From positions 1 to 46,322 of the forward strand of contig CANFLS010000018.1 in NCBI GenBank assembly GCA_947447955.1: a stretch of 46,322 bases of DNA, given 5' to 3'. Numbering within the stretch: position 1 is the first letter of the stretch; each line of letters starts with the position of its first letter. A model generated the notes under the pieces. That model made no database searches, had not been told where the DNA came from, and worked only from the letters and a program-made list of their open reading frames with translations. Source of the stretch: Flavobacteriales bacterium (lineage in GTDB: Bacteria > Bacteroidota > Bacteroidia > NS11-12g > UBA955). Below, in pieces: positions 1 through 8,133 of the stretch. The position numbers were made by a program, and so were the translations under genes.

Positions 1-2421
1 ACCTAATATTTTTATCTGACTTAACCCTTTTGCAGCAATTTTATCAGTAATACGTCTAACAAAGTTGATTTTATCTGCATCAAGTTTAAATTGATCTAAA
101 CGACCATCACTAAACAATACTACAAATTCACTTTTGGAATTATCAATTTCAGAAAGTGCCAAAACATTTTCAGGTGCGAATTTGTGTGAACTTAGCTCAG
201 AGATTTTACCATCATTAATTTTAGAAACCCAAGCAACATTCTTTTCATCAACTGAAATTACCCTGTGGTTCTTATTCAAATATGTAAAGTGTTTAATTGA
301 AGTCTGATGTTTATCTAAAACATTTGAATAATTGATTTGCTTATTCCAATTTGACCATAAAGCCACCACTAACGAACTATTGTTTAGTCTATCTCCGCTT
401 GCTGATGATAATTCATATGATGAAATAGCGTCATTTTTGCTCCTGGTATAATCTTTTTGAACGTAACTATTTATAGATGACAAAGCCTTGGCGTCAATAT
501 CGGCTATTGTTTTGAGTCGTGTAACTTTCTGAGCGGCGTCGTTTGCCTTAACCTCATTATCTTCAGCTCTCTTCTTCTCAGTATTTGCAGATGCCAATGC
601 GTTTTCAGCAGCCACCGCACTCCTGTTTGCATTTGCTGCACTGATCAACGCATCTTGTGCGCTTTTTTCTGCATCTTTTGCACTTTGTTCTGCCTTCTCC
701 TTTTGAATATCAGCATCTTTTTTCGCTGACTCTGCGGTTAATTTTGCAGCATTCGCCAATAACGTTTGTTTATTTGCCTTGGCTTTTTCAGTTTCTGCAA
801 TGATTCTCGCTTTTGCCGCTGCTTCTTTCTCTTTGTATGCCCAAGAGGCCAAACCAACCGCAACCAACGCAACAGCAGAAATAGATATTGCAAATATTCT
901 TGCTCGTCTTAGTCTGGATTTTTGTTGGTATTCTTTATAATTATCCTCTCTTAACTGTTGATCAATTGAATAATCAAAGAAGAGCATTGCGTGACTAAAA
1001 TCGTTATTAATTCTACCTGCCCATAGTTCAGTAGGATTGTTTTCCGTTTTCCATTTCACTGCCAATGAAAGTTCTGGATCGCGCCAAAGTCCACCTTTTC
1101 GTTGTTCATATTGATTCGCAGCCTCAGACAATCGCAAATACATTTGAATGGATTCACTTTCCTCCTCAACCCAACCAACCAATCTTTTCCATACCCTCAT
1201 TAAACTTTCGTGAGAAATGTCTAATACGCTATTTTCAGTTAATTCATATTGAAAAGGAGGCATTAAAAATGCACGTCCATCCGTTCTAAATAAATTCGAA
1301 ACCAAGCAAACATCTTCAAAAGATGCTTGCGTTAAATTCATTATTTCAGAAACTTTTGTTGGACGGCGGATTCCCCTATTATCTGATCCACTATCTGTTA
1401 ACGATTTAAATATGGCTTTGCATAAGTTCTCGTATTTTGCATCGGCCGTTTTTGGTAATTCAATAAACGCTTCCTCTGCATGCAACGACAAGGCTTGTTT
1501 CATTGTTCCAATTGCTTCGTAATGAGATATATCAATTGGGCCATTTCTAAAAGTTACTTTCTCCCAATAATCCCAAATACGCATCAACGAATGCTGTAAA
1601 ATTGGAAGTTGATCAGGATTATCCCCTACATCGTTCAACAATCTATTCACCAACCCAGGTGAGATTTCTCCCCTACCCACTGCAATTGGACCTTCAATGG
1701 CTTCTCTGCATTGATCCCTTGTCATTCTTGGAACCAAATAATGACCATCGTTAATTGCCTCAGGCAACCCTTTAAATCCAGTACAGTCGCCCAAGAAATC
1801 CGAACGCATTGTGAAAACAATGTAAATTGGATACTCAGATTGCTCTGCCGTTTTTAACAATAAATTTATAAATGCCGTAGAGTCTCTATGGCCGTCTTTT
1901 ACCGATTTTTCAAATTCTGAAAATCTAAAAATTTCTTCAAATTGATCGATAAGAATAAGTAAATATTCATTCTTATCAATGCTATTTTGTTTGTAATATT
2001 CAACTAAACCCTGATTGCTTCTCCTTAATGTTGTTTCAATCAAATCTGAATATTCAATTGATTCTACGCCAATTTTATCCAATATACCATCGCCACTTTT
2101 GTTCAGTGCTTTTGCCATATTGCCTATTGGGTTTGTTCCCGGTCTAAAGGTAACCGTTCTCCAATTAGACCCAGCGCCTGCCATGAATCCTCCGTAAAGA
2201 GATGGCAATAAACCAGATTTAACAAGCGATGATTTTCCACTTCCCGATGTTCCTATAACCCCTAAAAATCTATTCTTCCTTAGTTTTCGTATTAAATCAT
2301 CTACCTGCTTTTCACGACCAAAAAACAGAATGTTTTCATCCTCTTCAAATGATCGTAATCCTGGAAACGGATTCGATATTTGAAAATTATCAATGATTAT
2401 TTTATCCAGCTGTTTATCCAT
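1..2421 (-). CDS. nSTAND1-type STAND NTPase with membrane segment and probable WD40-like C-terminus (partial, C-terminus beyond window)
   Basis: This frame is open for 807 codons from the ATG at 2421 to the window edge, so the C-terminus is missing. I translated it by hand. Residues 17-40 carry the entry motif NPFPGLRSFEEDE...FFGRE of the novel STAND NTPases. The Walker A is GTSGSGKSS (57-65, Lys63) and the Walker B is LLILIDQFEE (about 154-163). SHESLMRVW around His404 matches the winged-helix end of the nSTAND1 module. A hydrophobic segment (about 505-530) is followed by a long Ala/Lys-rich coiled coil (about 531-640) and then a region that looks like the first beta-propeller blades. STAND proteins of this layout are signal-sensing switches that oligomerise on a trigger. 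The start overlaps the upstream TIR-like gene by 25 nt and has an AGAAGGA ribosome site, so the two are probably translationally coupled. The sensing role is inferred. Confidence 0.85.
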   Translation of the reverse strand, partial: MDKQLDKIIIDNFQISNPFPGLRSFEEDENILFFGREKQVDDLIRKLRKNRFLGVIGTSGSGKSSLVKSGLLPSLYGGFMAGAGSNWRTVTFRPGTNPIGNMAKALNKSGDGILDKIGVESIEYSDLIETTLRRSNQGLVEYYKQNSIDKNEYLLILIDQFEEIFRFSEFEKSVKDGHRDSTAFINLLLKTAEQSEYPIYIVFTMRSDFLGDCTGFKGLPEAINDGHYLVPRMTRDQCREAIEGPIAVGRGEISPGLVNRLLNDVGDNPDQLPILQHSLMRIWDYWEKVTFRNGPIDISHYEAIGTMKQALSLHAEEAFIELPKTADAKYENLCKAIFKSLTDSGSDNRGIRRPTKVSEIMNLTQASFEDVCLVSNLFRTDGRAFLMPPFQYELTENSVLDISHESLMRVWKRLVGWVEEESESIQMYLRLSEAANQYEQRKGGLWRDPELSLAVKWKTENNPTELWAGRINNDFSHAMLFFDYSIDQQLREDNYKEYQQKSRLRRARIFAISISAVALVAVGLASWAYKEKEAAAKARIIAETEKAKANKQTLLANAAKLTAESAKKDADIQKEKAEQSAKDAEKSAQDALISAANANRSAVAAENALASANTEKKRAEDNEVKANDAAQKVTRLKTIADIDAKALSSINSYVQKDYTRSKNDAISSYELSSASGDRLNNSSLVVALWSNWNKQINYSNVLDKHQTSIKHFTYLNKNHRVISVDEKNVAWVSKINDGKISELSSHKFAPENVLALSEIDNSKSEFVVLFSDGRLDQFKLDADKINFVRRITDKIAAKGLSQIKILG

Positions 2422-3881
2422 GATTTAATTCCTTCTGTATCTATTTCATCAAAGCAATAAAATATTTCAGCATCCACTGAATTGAAATTATACTTATCAT
2501 CCGATCGTGGTGACGCACAAACTATTGATTTATGCGGCCCTGATTTTTTTCTACCGTAAGCCGGTATCCTCAATAAATCAAGCAAGCGGGTTTTTAACCA
2601 CAACTCAGATCCATTTCCATAATAGATCATCACCGCGTCACAATTTTTCAAATTTGCAACATGCTTATTTCTAATCTCTGTTTCATCTATTCCATCTGTA
2701 GATGTAACAACATCGCAGTTTAATGATTTTAAATAATTTACTAAATTTGGAATTTGAGCCTTATCGTAAAAATCATAAATCAAATAAATTGTAGAATTAC
2801 CTAAATTGGTGAGTCCATCATTTATGCTATTCAACTTATTGTTTTCAATTCTTAATATTGTATCTTCAATGAGCGATTTGCATACTTCCAAATCACCAAC
2901 TACTACCTCAGCAGAACCAATGCCTTTCATTGAAATACGAATATCTTCAATGAGTATTTTCTGACGTTCATCTGATGGTATCACATTTTCAGGTATCCAA
3001 ATGATTCTATTACCGCCCTTTTTAGAAAGCAATTCATCTGCAACATCATTCTGGAGTTCAACCAACGATCGATTTGAACCTTCTGGCACAACTCCGTAAT
3101 CTGAACCAAGAATATGAATTGAAAGTAACGTTTGACTTAGATTTTGAACAATCTCAGAATATACTGCAGGCATCTGGGTTGATAATGGTTTTTTAGGAAA
3201 AACCTGATGTCCATTATCTGATAATTCTCTTTTAAAAACATCGCGATAAGAAACCGTATCACTTGAGCATTCAGCTAAATAGATATTAATTCCATTTTGC
3301 TTTTTGATTTCCTTTTTGCTTTCCGTATAATGACCTATTGCCTTGAAATATTCAAAAATATCAATTGCGATATCGTCAATTTTACTCCAGTATAATTTTT
3401 CTGTTTGATTTAGCAAACTTGGCGATAATTCCTTTATCGTATTGTCTTCAATGTTTTTATCGAAAAATTGATATTCAATATTTTGCTGTATTGTAAGCGG
3501 ATGGATATTTTTATTTGAAGGGTTTTTTAATAGTTTAAAAACAAATGGCAAACTCCCCTCTGTAATTGGCTTATTTTCATTTCGAATTTTACAAGCCTCA
3601 TCTAGTTGAATTAAATTGCTTTCCGACTTTAAATAAAATTTAGATACTATGGGAATAAAAATTGCAACTTTTGAATAATCTATATTTTCAACATTTTGAT
3701 TTTCAACCACTTCATCTTCCTTAGAATTCGTCATTATGATTTTGGGTTTCATCCCTAACAACTGCGATAATCGCATTTCAAGGGATTTTTTAAACTCCGA
3801 AACCCATCCATCTTCTCCCGAAAATGTTTGTTGATTATCCAAAGAGGAAAACGAAATCAATATGTCATATTCAAATTTCAA
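2397..3881 (-). CDS. TIR-like protein with three tandem TIR-type domains, partner of the nSTAND gene
   Basis: This 494-residue protein shows three Rossmann-like TIR-type units. Unit 1 (about 4-185) starts with YDILISFSS and has S80...S86...LDEA with Glu95 at the place of the TIR NADase glutamate. Unit 2 (about 198-345) starts with INIYLAECSSD and has VELQ with Glu275 at that position. Unit 3 (about 364-494) starts with IYLIYDFYDK and has GSELWLKTRLLDLL, with no acidic residue where the glutamate would be. Bacterial TIR domains often cleave NAD+ or make signalling nucleotides, so this is the likely effector of the pair. The start is TTG: no in-frame ATG lies between the upstream stop at 3962-3960 and Met37, and only TTG keeps the first beta strand. 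No clear ribosome site is visible. The NADase activity is inferred, and unit 3 may be only structural. Confidence 0.75.
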   Translation of the reverse strand: MKFEYDILISFSSLDNQQTFSGEDGWVSEFKKSLEMRLSQLLGMKPKIIMTNSKEDEVVENQNVENIDYSKVAIFIPIVSKFYLKSESNLIQLDEACKIRNENKPITEGSLPFVFKLLKNPSNKNIHPLTIQQNIEYQFFDKNIEDNTIKELSPSLLNQTEKLYWSKIDDIAIDIFEYFKAIGHYTESKKEIKKQNGINIYLAECSSDTVSYRDVFKRELSDNGHQVFPKKPLSTQMPAVYSEIVQNLSQTLLSIHILGSDYGVVPEGSNRSLVELQNDVADELLSKKGGNRIIWIPENVIPSDERQKILIEDIRISMKGIGSAEVVVGDLEVCKSLIEDTILRIENNKLNSINDGLTNLGNSTIYLIYDFYDKAQIPNLVNYLKSLNCDVVTSTDGIDETEIRNKHVANLKNCDAVMIYYGNGSELWLKTRLLDLLRIPAYGRKKSGPHKSIVCASPRSDDKYNFNSVDAEIFYCFDEIDTEGIKSWINSWIK

Positions 3882-4027
3882 AATTAATTTTATTATTATT
3901 TTAAAGTTATCTTTTAAAATCCCAATTCTTTGATTGATTTGGGAAATTAGAAAAGTACGCTAAGGTAATTATTATTCTTCAATTAAACCAAAAATCACCC
4001 GTTTTTTTATTCCTACCCCCTAATCCT

Positions 4028-4043
4028 CCCGAAAGCTTTCGGG
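4028..4043. repeat. Perfect 16-bp palindrome upstream of dnaE-like gene
   Basis: CCCGAAAGCTTTCGGG reads the same on both strands. It lies in the 231-bp divergent gap between the TIR-like gene (3881) and the polymerase gene (4113). No T-run follows on either side, so it is not a normal intrinsic terminator. It could be a dimer-binding operator or one of the short palindromic intergenic repeats common in Bacteroidota. I saw only one copy in the window. Confidence 0.6.
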
Positions 4044-4049
4044 ATAATC

Positions 4050-4081
4050 TTGCAAAATTTCACAAAATTTTGCGTACATTG
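4050..4081 (+). promoter_or_regulatory. Candidate promoter of the DnaE-like gene
   Basis: A TTG (4050-4052) is followed after 22 nt by TACATTG (4075-4081). This resembles the Bacteroidota pattern TTG, 17-23 nt, TAnnTTTG, with one base missing in the second box. The ATG at 4113 is 31 nt downstream. The first TTG is also the upstream limit of the longer open frame, which argues against starting translation there. Confidence 0.4.
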
Positions 4082-4112
4082 TTGCCAATTAATTGTCAAT
4101 ATTATTAACAAA

Positions 4113-7100
4113 ATGATTTATCACGCACATTCCTATTTTAGCTTACGGTACGGACTCGTTAGTCCGGAAGACATTATTCGATGGGCAGCAACGCAAGCAG
4201 AATCCCTCAAAAATAAATTTACCATTTTACTGGCCGACATCAACAACGTCAGTGGGGCCTGCAATTTTATGAACGAAGCACAAAAACACACCAATGTCAT
4301 TCCTTTGCTTGGGGTTGAAGTGCGAAACGACAATGAAATTCTCTACCTCTTAATTTCTAAATCGCACAGCGGTTTTGCCAGCATCAACGCCTTCTTGTCC
4401 GAATACCTCCTTCAGCACCAACCCTTCCCCCTGCTTGCCCCCAAATTACACGACGTAGATTGTATTTATCCGTTTTTTAAGGTAGAGGGACTTCGTCCCA
4501 AAGACATACCTGCGCATGCACATATTGGGATTTCGAAACCCGACTTAAGGAAACTGCGAATGTCGCCATGGAAAAACTCAAACAAACGTTTGTTAGCTTA
4601 CCAAAGAGCAACCCTCCGCAATATCGACGATTTGCACACCCATACCCTCCTTCGATGCATTGATCAAAATTGCCTCATCTCGAAACTAAAACCTTATTCA
4701 ACAGCACATAAAACCGATTTGTTCTTGCCCGTTTCGTCCCTCATTCAAGACTTTAACGACACCCCCATCCTCTTGCAAAACGCCAATGAGTTAATTCAAA
4801 ACAACCACTGGCAATTTGAGTTTTCTGTCCCCCAAAATAAAAAATCCTTTACCGGAGATACCGACAAAGATTATAGAATGCTGCGGGAGTTGGCTTTTGA
4901 GGGACTCAAATACCGCTACCCAAATTATACCTACGAAACAACAGTGAGGCTTGAAAAGGAAATGAAACTCATTTATGAGTTGGGATTTACGCCTTACTTT
5001 CTGATTAATTGGGACATTTGTCGTTTTGCACAAGAAAAAGGGTTTTTCCATGTAGGACGAGGAAGCGGCGCCAATAGCATGGTGGCCTATTGCCTAAACA
5101 TCACCGATGTTGACCCCATTGATTTGGACCTATATTTCGAACGATTTATTAACCCGTTTAGAAGTAGTCCTCCAGATTTTGACCTTGACTTTTCATGGCA
5201 AGACCGCGACGAGGTAACCGGTTATATCATAAACAAATACGGAAAAGACCATGCGGCATTGGTGGGTACTTACAATACCTTTCAAAGCAATGCCGTGGTG
5301 AGAGAACTTGGAAAGGTGTATGGATTACCCAAAGCCGAAATTGACAGTTTGCTTGAACGTCCTACGTATTATGGTAATGCAAACTTTGAGGAATATTCCA
5401 CCAACAGCGACTCCATTTATAGCACTCCGGGTATAGGTCAACGAAACCGCGACTGGAAACCCAAAACAGCGCTCAGCGGAGAAATCCCTCCAGAAGAAAA
5501 AGAATCGCTTTATACAGAGCTACTCAGGCATGCCCAGAAAATTCACAACTTACCAAATTATAGAAGCATTCATGTTGGGGGAATTATTATTTCCGAAAAA
5601 AGCATGTACCATTATTCTGCGTTAGAAATGCCTCCAAAAGGATTTCCTACCGTGCAATTTAGCATGCTCGAAGCCGAAGATTTGGGTTTAGCGAAATACG
5701 ATATTTTAAGCCAACGAGGACTTGGCCACATCAAAGATTCGGTAATCTATATCAAAGAAAATCAAGGAATAGATGTTGATGCACATCAAATTCAGACGTT
5801 TAAAAACGACCCTAAAATTGCAAAAATTATTGAAACAGGACATACCATGGGTTGCTTTTATGTGGAAAGTCCTGCCATGCGGCAATTGCTTACCAAACTG
5901 AGGTGCAAAGACTATTTGACATTGGTTGCGGCAAGCAGCGTGATTCGGCCTGGTGTAGCCAGAAGTGGCATGATGCGTACCTTCATTGAGCGGCACATTC
6001 ACGAAGAAAAGCGCAAAGAAGCGCATCCCGTTTTGCATGAAATCATGCCTGAAACCTATGGCATTATGGTGTATCAAGAAGATGTGATTCGGGTGGCGCA
6101 TATTTTTGCCGGGTTGGGTTTATCGGAAAGCGATGTGCTTCGAAGAGGCATGAGCGGAAAATTCAGAAGCAAGGCCGAATTCGTTAAAGTACAAGAGCAA
6201 TTTTATGAAAAGGCTCAAGAAAAGGGACATCCCCGCCAACTCATTGAAGAAGTATGGAAGCAAATTGAAAGCTTTGCAGGGTATAGTTTTGCAAAAGGAC
6301 ATAGTGCCAGCTATGCCGTAGAAAGTTACCAGAGTTTGCACTTAAAGGCCTATTATCCTTTAGAATTTTATGTGGCGGTAATTAACAATTTCGGTGGATT
6401 TTATAGAACAGAGTTCTATGTGCATGCTGCCAGAATGTGTGGAGGCAACATTGAAGCACCCTGTGTAAACCACAGCAGGTTTCTCACGAGAATTGAAGGT
6501 AAAAACATTTGGCTTGGGCTGGGTTTAATTCAAAGTTTGGAACAAAAATGTGCCGAGAAGTTATTTAGGGCGCAACGCGAAAAGCCTTTTGAAAGCTTAT
6601 TCGACTTTAAAGAACGCGTTGAACCAGGAATTGAACAATTGAAACTCTTGATTCAAATTGGGGCATTTCGATTTACTGGGCAATCTCGCAAGGAACTTTT
6701 ATGGCAAGCGCATTCTTATTACGGGCAAAAGAAAGTGACCACTGTGAGCACCAAATTATTTGAAGAGCAACCCAAGACTTACACCCTGCCTCCATTGGAA
6801 GATTCTTGGATAGAAATTGCCATTGACCAACGTGAATTCCTTGGCTTTTCGCTTTGTAGTCCGTTTGATTTGGTAATTGAACAAGACATTCCCAATTCAG
6901 AAGTGAGGGCTAAACATTTCAAAAGGTTACTCAACAAAAGTATTTTCATTGAGGGATATTTGGTAACGGTAAAACCAACGAGAACGATTGGTGGCAAAGA
7001 AATGAACTTTGGCACATGGATAGACAGGGATGGCTACTTTTTCGACAGCATCCATTTTCCACAAATTGTTTCTAGATACCCATTTAAAGGCAGAGGAGTT

Positions 7101-7199
7101 TACCGCATATGGGGACAAATCACCGTAGACTTTGGTGTTTACAACATTGAGGTAAGTAAAATGGAAAAGTTAGGGGTTCTGATTGATCCGAGGGTTTAA
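4113..7199 (+). CDS. DNA polymerase III alpha subunit-like protein (DnaE/DnaE2 family, accessory copy)
   Basis: This 1028-residue C-family replicative/translesion polymerase starts at ATG 4113, because MIYHAHSYFSLRYG is the normal beginning of the PHP domain; the open frame extends to a TTG at 4050 but adds nothing conserved. The palm motif PDFDLDF supplies Asp357 and Asp359, and LAKYDIL supplies Asp530, so the three catalytic aspartates are present. GRGSGANSMVAY, the RRGMSGK region and FAKGHSASYA are also intact, and an OB-fold lies near the C-terminus. The PHP site is degraded: the usual TDH reads ADI (residues 41-43), so proofreading or pyrophosphatase activity there is doubtful. It is shorter than E. 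coli DnaE (1160). Bacteroidota often carry such a second copy with ImuA/ImuB for mutagenic repair, but no imuB partner is adjacent here. Damage-tolerance function is inferred. Confidence 0.88.
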   Translation: MIYHAHSYFSLRYGLVSPEDIIRWAATQAESLKNKFTILLADINNVSGACNFMNEAQKHTNVIPLLGVEVRNDNEILYLLISKSHSGFASINAFLSEYLLQHQPFPLLAPKLHDVDCIYPFFKVEGLRPKDIPAHAHIGISKPDLRKLRMSPWKNSNKRLLAYQRATLRNIDDLHTHTLLRCIDQNCLISKLKPYSTAHKTDLFLPVSSLIQDFNDTPILLQNANELIQNNHWQFEFSVPQNKKSFTGDTDKDYRMLRELAFEGLKYRYPNYTYETTVRLEKEMKLIYELGFTPYFLINWDICRFAQEKGFFHVGRGSGANSMVAYCLNITDVDPIDLDLYFERFINPFRSSPPDFDLDFSWQDRDEVTGYIINKYGKDHAALVGTYNTFQSNAVVRELGKVYGLPKAEIDSLLERPTYYGNANFEEYSTNSDSIYSTPGIGQRNRDWKPKTALSGEIPPEEKESLYTELLRHAQKIHNLPNYRSIHVGGIIISEKSMYHYSALEMPPKGFPTVQFSMLEAEDLGLAKYDILSQRGLGHIKDSVIYIKENQGIDVDAHQIQTFKNDPKIAKIIETGHTMGCFYVESPAMRQLLTKLRCKDYLTLVAASSVIRPGVARSGMMRTFIERHIHEEKRKEAHPVLHEIMPETYGIMVYQEDVIRVAHIFAGLGLSESDVLRRGMSGKFRSKAEFVKVQEQFYEKAQEKGHPRQLIEEVWKQIESFAGYSFAKGHSASYAVESYQSLHLKAYYPLEFYVAVINNFGGFYRTEFYVHAARMCGGNIEAPCVNHSRFLTRIEGKNIWLGLGLIQSLEQKCAEKLFRAQREKPFESLFDFKERVEPGIEQLKLLIQIGAFRFTGQSRKELLWQAHSYYGQKKVTTVSTKLFEEQPKTYTLPPLEDSWIEIAIDQREFLGFSLCSPFDLVIEQDIPNSEVRAKHFKRLLNKSIFIEGYLVTVKPTRTIGGKEMNFGTWIDRDGYFFDSIHFPQIVSRYPFKGRGVYRIWGQITVDFGVYNIEVSKMEKLGVLIDPRV

Positions 7200-7204
7200 A
7201 TTGA

Positions 7205-7240
7205 GGTTAGACAGATTAGACGGGTTAGACAGATTAGACA
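7205..7240 (+). repeat. Left arm: four copies of a 9-bp unit GRTTAGACR
   Basis: The units are GGTTAGACA, GATTAGACG, GGTTAGACA and GATTAGACA, in exact 9-bp register, followed by a decayed fifth unit GATTGGGAT (7241-7249). The arm can pair with 7451-7486. Confidence 0.9.
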
Positions 7241-7297
7241 GATTGGGATGAGAAGGTTAATGAGGGTTTAGTTTCAGCAATTACCAAAAAATAAACA

Positions 7298-7439
7298 GCG
7301 AAGCGTCAACTAGCGAAGCATCAACTAGCGAAGCATAAACAGGCGACAGCCGTCAACTCTCTTCTAAACGCATGGCAATGCTTCTAAACTCCGAAGGACT
7401 CTAAACGCACGAAGTGCTTCTAAACCTAAACAGCGCAGC
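7298..7439. repeat. Array of eight mini-hairpins with G..A loops
   Basis: The hairpins are GCGAAGC (7298-7304, 7313-7319, 7328-7334), GGCGACAGCC (7342-7351), GCATGGCAATGC (7370-7381), TCCGAAGGA (7390-7398), GCACGAAGTGC (7407-7417) and GCGCAGC (7433-7439). The stems differ but each is self-complementary. All loops start with G and end with A (GAA, GCA, GACA, GGCA). Spacers are mostly 7-8 nt (gtcaacta, atcaacta, ttctaaac, ctctaaac) or about twice that. d(GCGAAGC) is known as an unusually stable DNA mini-hairpin. The role is unknown. Confidence 0.8.
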
Positions 7440-7450
7440 GTCAACCACCC

Positions 7451-7486
7451 CGTCTAATCTGTCTAACCAGTCTAATCCGTCTAATC
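7451..7486 (-). repeat. Right arm: four copies of the same 9-bp unit, inverted
   Basis: Read on the minus strand from 7486 the units are GATTAGACG, GATTAGACT, GGTTAGACA and GATTAGACG. They match the left arm unit for unit with 4 differences in 36 bases. The arm ends 6 bp before the stop codon of the FKBP gene. Confidence 0.9.
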
Positions 7487-7492
7487 CAAATA

Positions 7493-7999
7493 TTAATGAT
7501 TATGCCCACCAGGACCATGAACATGGCCGTGATCTAATTCGTCGGCAGTTGCTTCACGAACAGATTCAACTTTTCCGGTGAAATGCAATGATTCGCCAGC
7601 CAAAGGATGGTTGAAATCTAATTTTACCATTTCATCACCAATTTCAACCAATTTGCCATCCATTGGATTGCCATCTTGATCTTGCATTGGTAAAATTGCG
7701 CCCAATTGAAGAATATCTGCAGGAACGTCTGGTCCCTCAAAAATAGATTTAGCCATTTCAACTACCCAACGAGGATCCAATTCTCCGTATCCTTGCTCTG
7801 GGGTTAACGTAAACGAAAATCCTTCGCCAACACCTAATCCTTCTATTCTTGCGTCAAATTCTGGTAAAGTTTGACCAATGCCATGTATAAATACCAATGG
7901 TTCAGTAGATGTTGCTTCATCGGCAATTTGTCCATTTGTCAACGCCAGAGAATAGCTTAAACTAACCACTCTGTTTGGGGCGATTTTTTGAGATTCCAT
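7493..7999 (-). CDS. FKBP-type peptidyl-prolyl cis-trans isomerase, SlyD-like
   Basis: This 168-residue cytosolic protein matches the SlyD branch of FKBPs, which combine proline isomerase and chaperone activity. It opens with VVSLSYSLALTNGQIADEA, continues with PLVFIHGIGQTLPEFDARIEGL, the hallmark FKBP strand region, and then has the inserted flap domain with TPEQGYGELDPRWV. The C-terminus HGHVHGPGGHNH is a short His-rich tail like the nickel-binding tail of SlyD. Metal binding is inferred from that. It has no signal peptide. The gene is convergent with the polymerase gene across the hairpin array and divergent from ligA, with 134 bp between the two starts. Confidence 0.92.
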   Translation of the reverse strand: MESQKIAPNRVVSLSYSLALTNGQIADEATSTEPLVFIHGIGQTLPEFDARIEGLGVGEGFSFTLTPEQGYGELDPRWVVEMAKSIFEGPDVPADILQLGAILPMQDQDGNPMDGKLVEIGDEMVKLDFNHPLAGESLHFTGKVESVREATADELDHGHVHGPGGHNH

Positions 8000-8118
8000 G
8001 TTTCAAAAAACATATTATTCTGTCAATAAATTTTCAATTGTTCAATAAAAACATACAATTGTGAATAACTCAAAGTAAAATCAATATTTCTCATTCACTC
8101 CTAGCAAATAATTTTTTG

Positions 8119-8126
8119 TAGTTTCG
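8119..8126 (+). promoter_or_regulatory. Near-consensus -7 box before ligA
   Basis: TAGTTTCG differs by one base from the Bacteroidota box TAnnTTTG and lies 7 nt before the ligA ATG. No convincing -33 TTG is visible. If used, the transcript would begin close to the start codon. Confidence 0.3.
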
Positions 8127-8133
8127 TTGACCT

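Larger units (their letters stand above)
7200..7492. repeat. Intergenic composite repeat between convergent genes (inverted arms plus mini-hairpin array)
   Basis: This 293-bp gap separates the convergent polymerase and FKBP genes and has no coding frame. It holds a left arm (7205-7240), a cluster of short hairpins (7298-7439) and a right arm (7451-7486) that is the reverse complement of the left in 32 of 36 positions without gaps. The stretch 7250-7297 shows no structure I can name. Both genes would transcribe into it from opposite sides, so it forms the 3' untranslated region of each. No ordinary hairpin-plus-T-run terminator is visible. Confidence 0.85.

Noticed and set aside
4050-4112. N-terminal extension of the DnaE-like protein from a TTG
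   Set aside because: The added residues are not part of the PHP domain and the TTG fits a -33 element; ATG 4113 begins the conserved domain exactly.
1-4112. Insertion sequence or integrase ends around the TIR/nSTAND module
   Set aside because: I saw no transposase, integrase, tRNA or terminal repeat on the visible side; the left side is outside the window.
5706-6101. Open frame of 131 codons antisense to the polymerase gene
   Set aside because: It is a shadow of a coding sequence, with no conserved look and no start signals.
7200-7492. CRISPR array
   Set aside because: The repeats are 7-12 nt hairpins of differing sequence with 7-18 nt near-identical spacers, and no cas gene is near.
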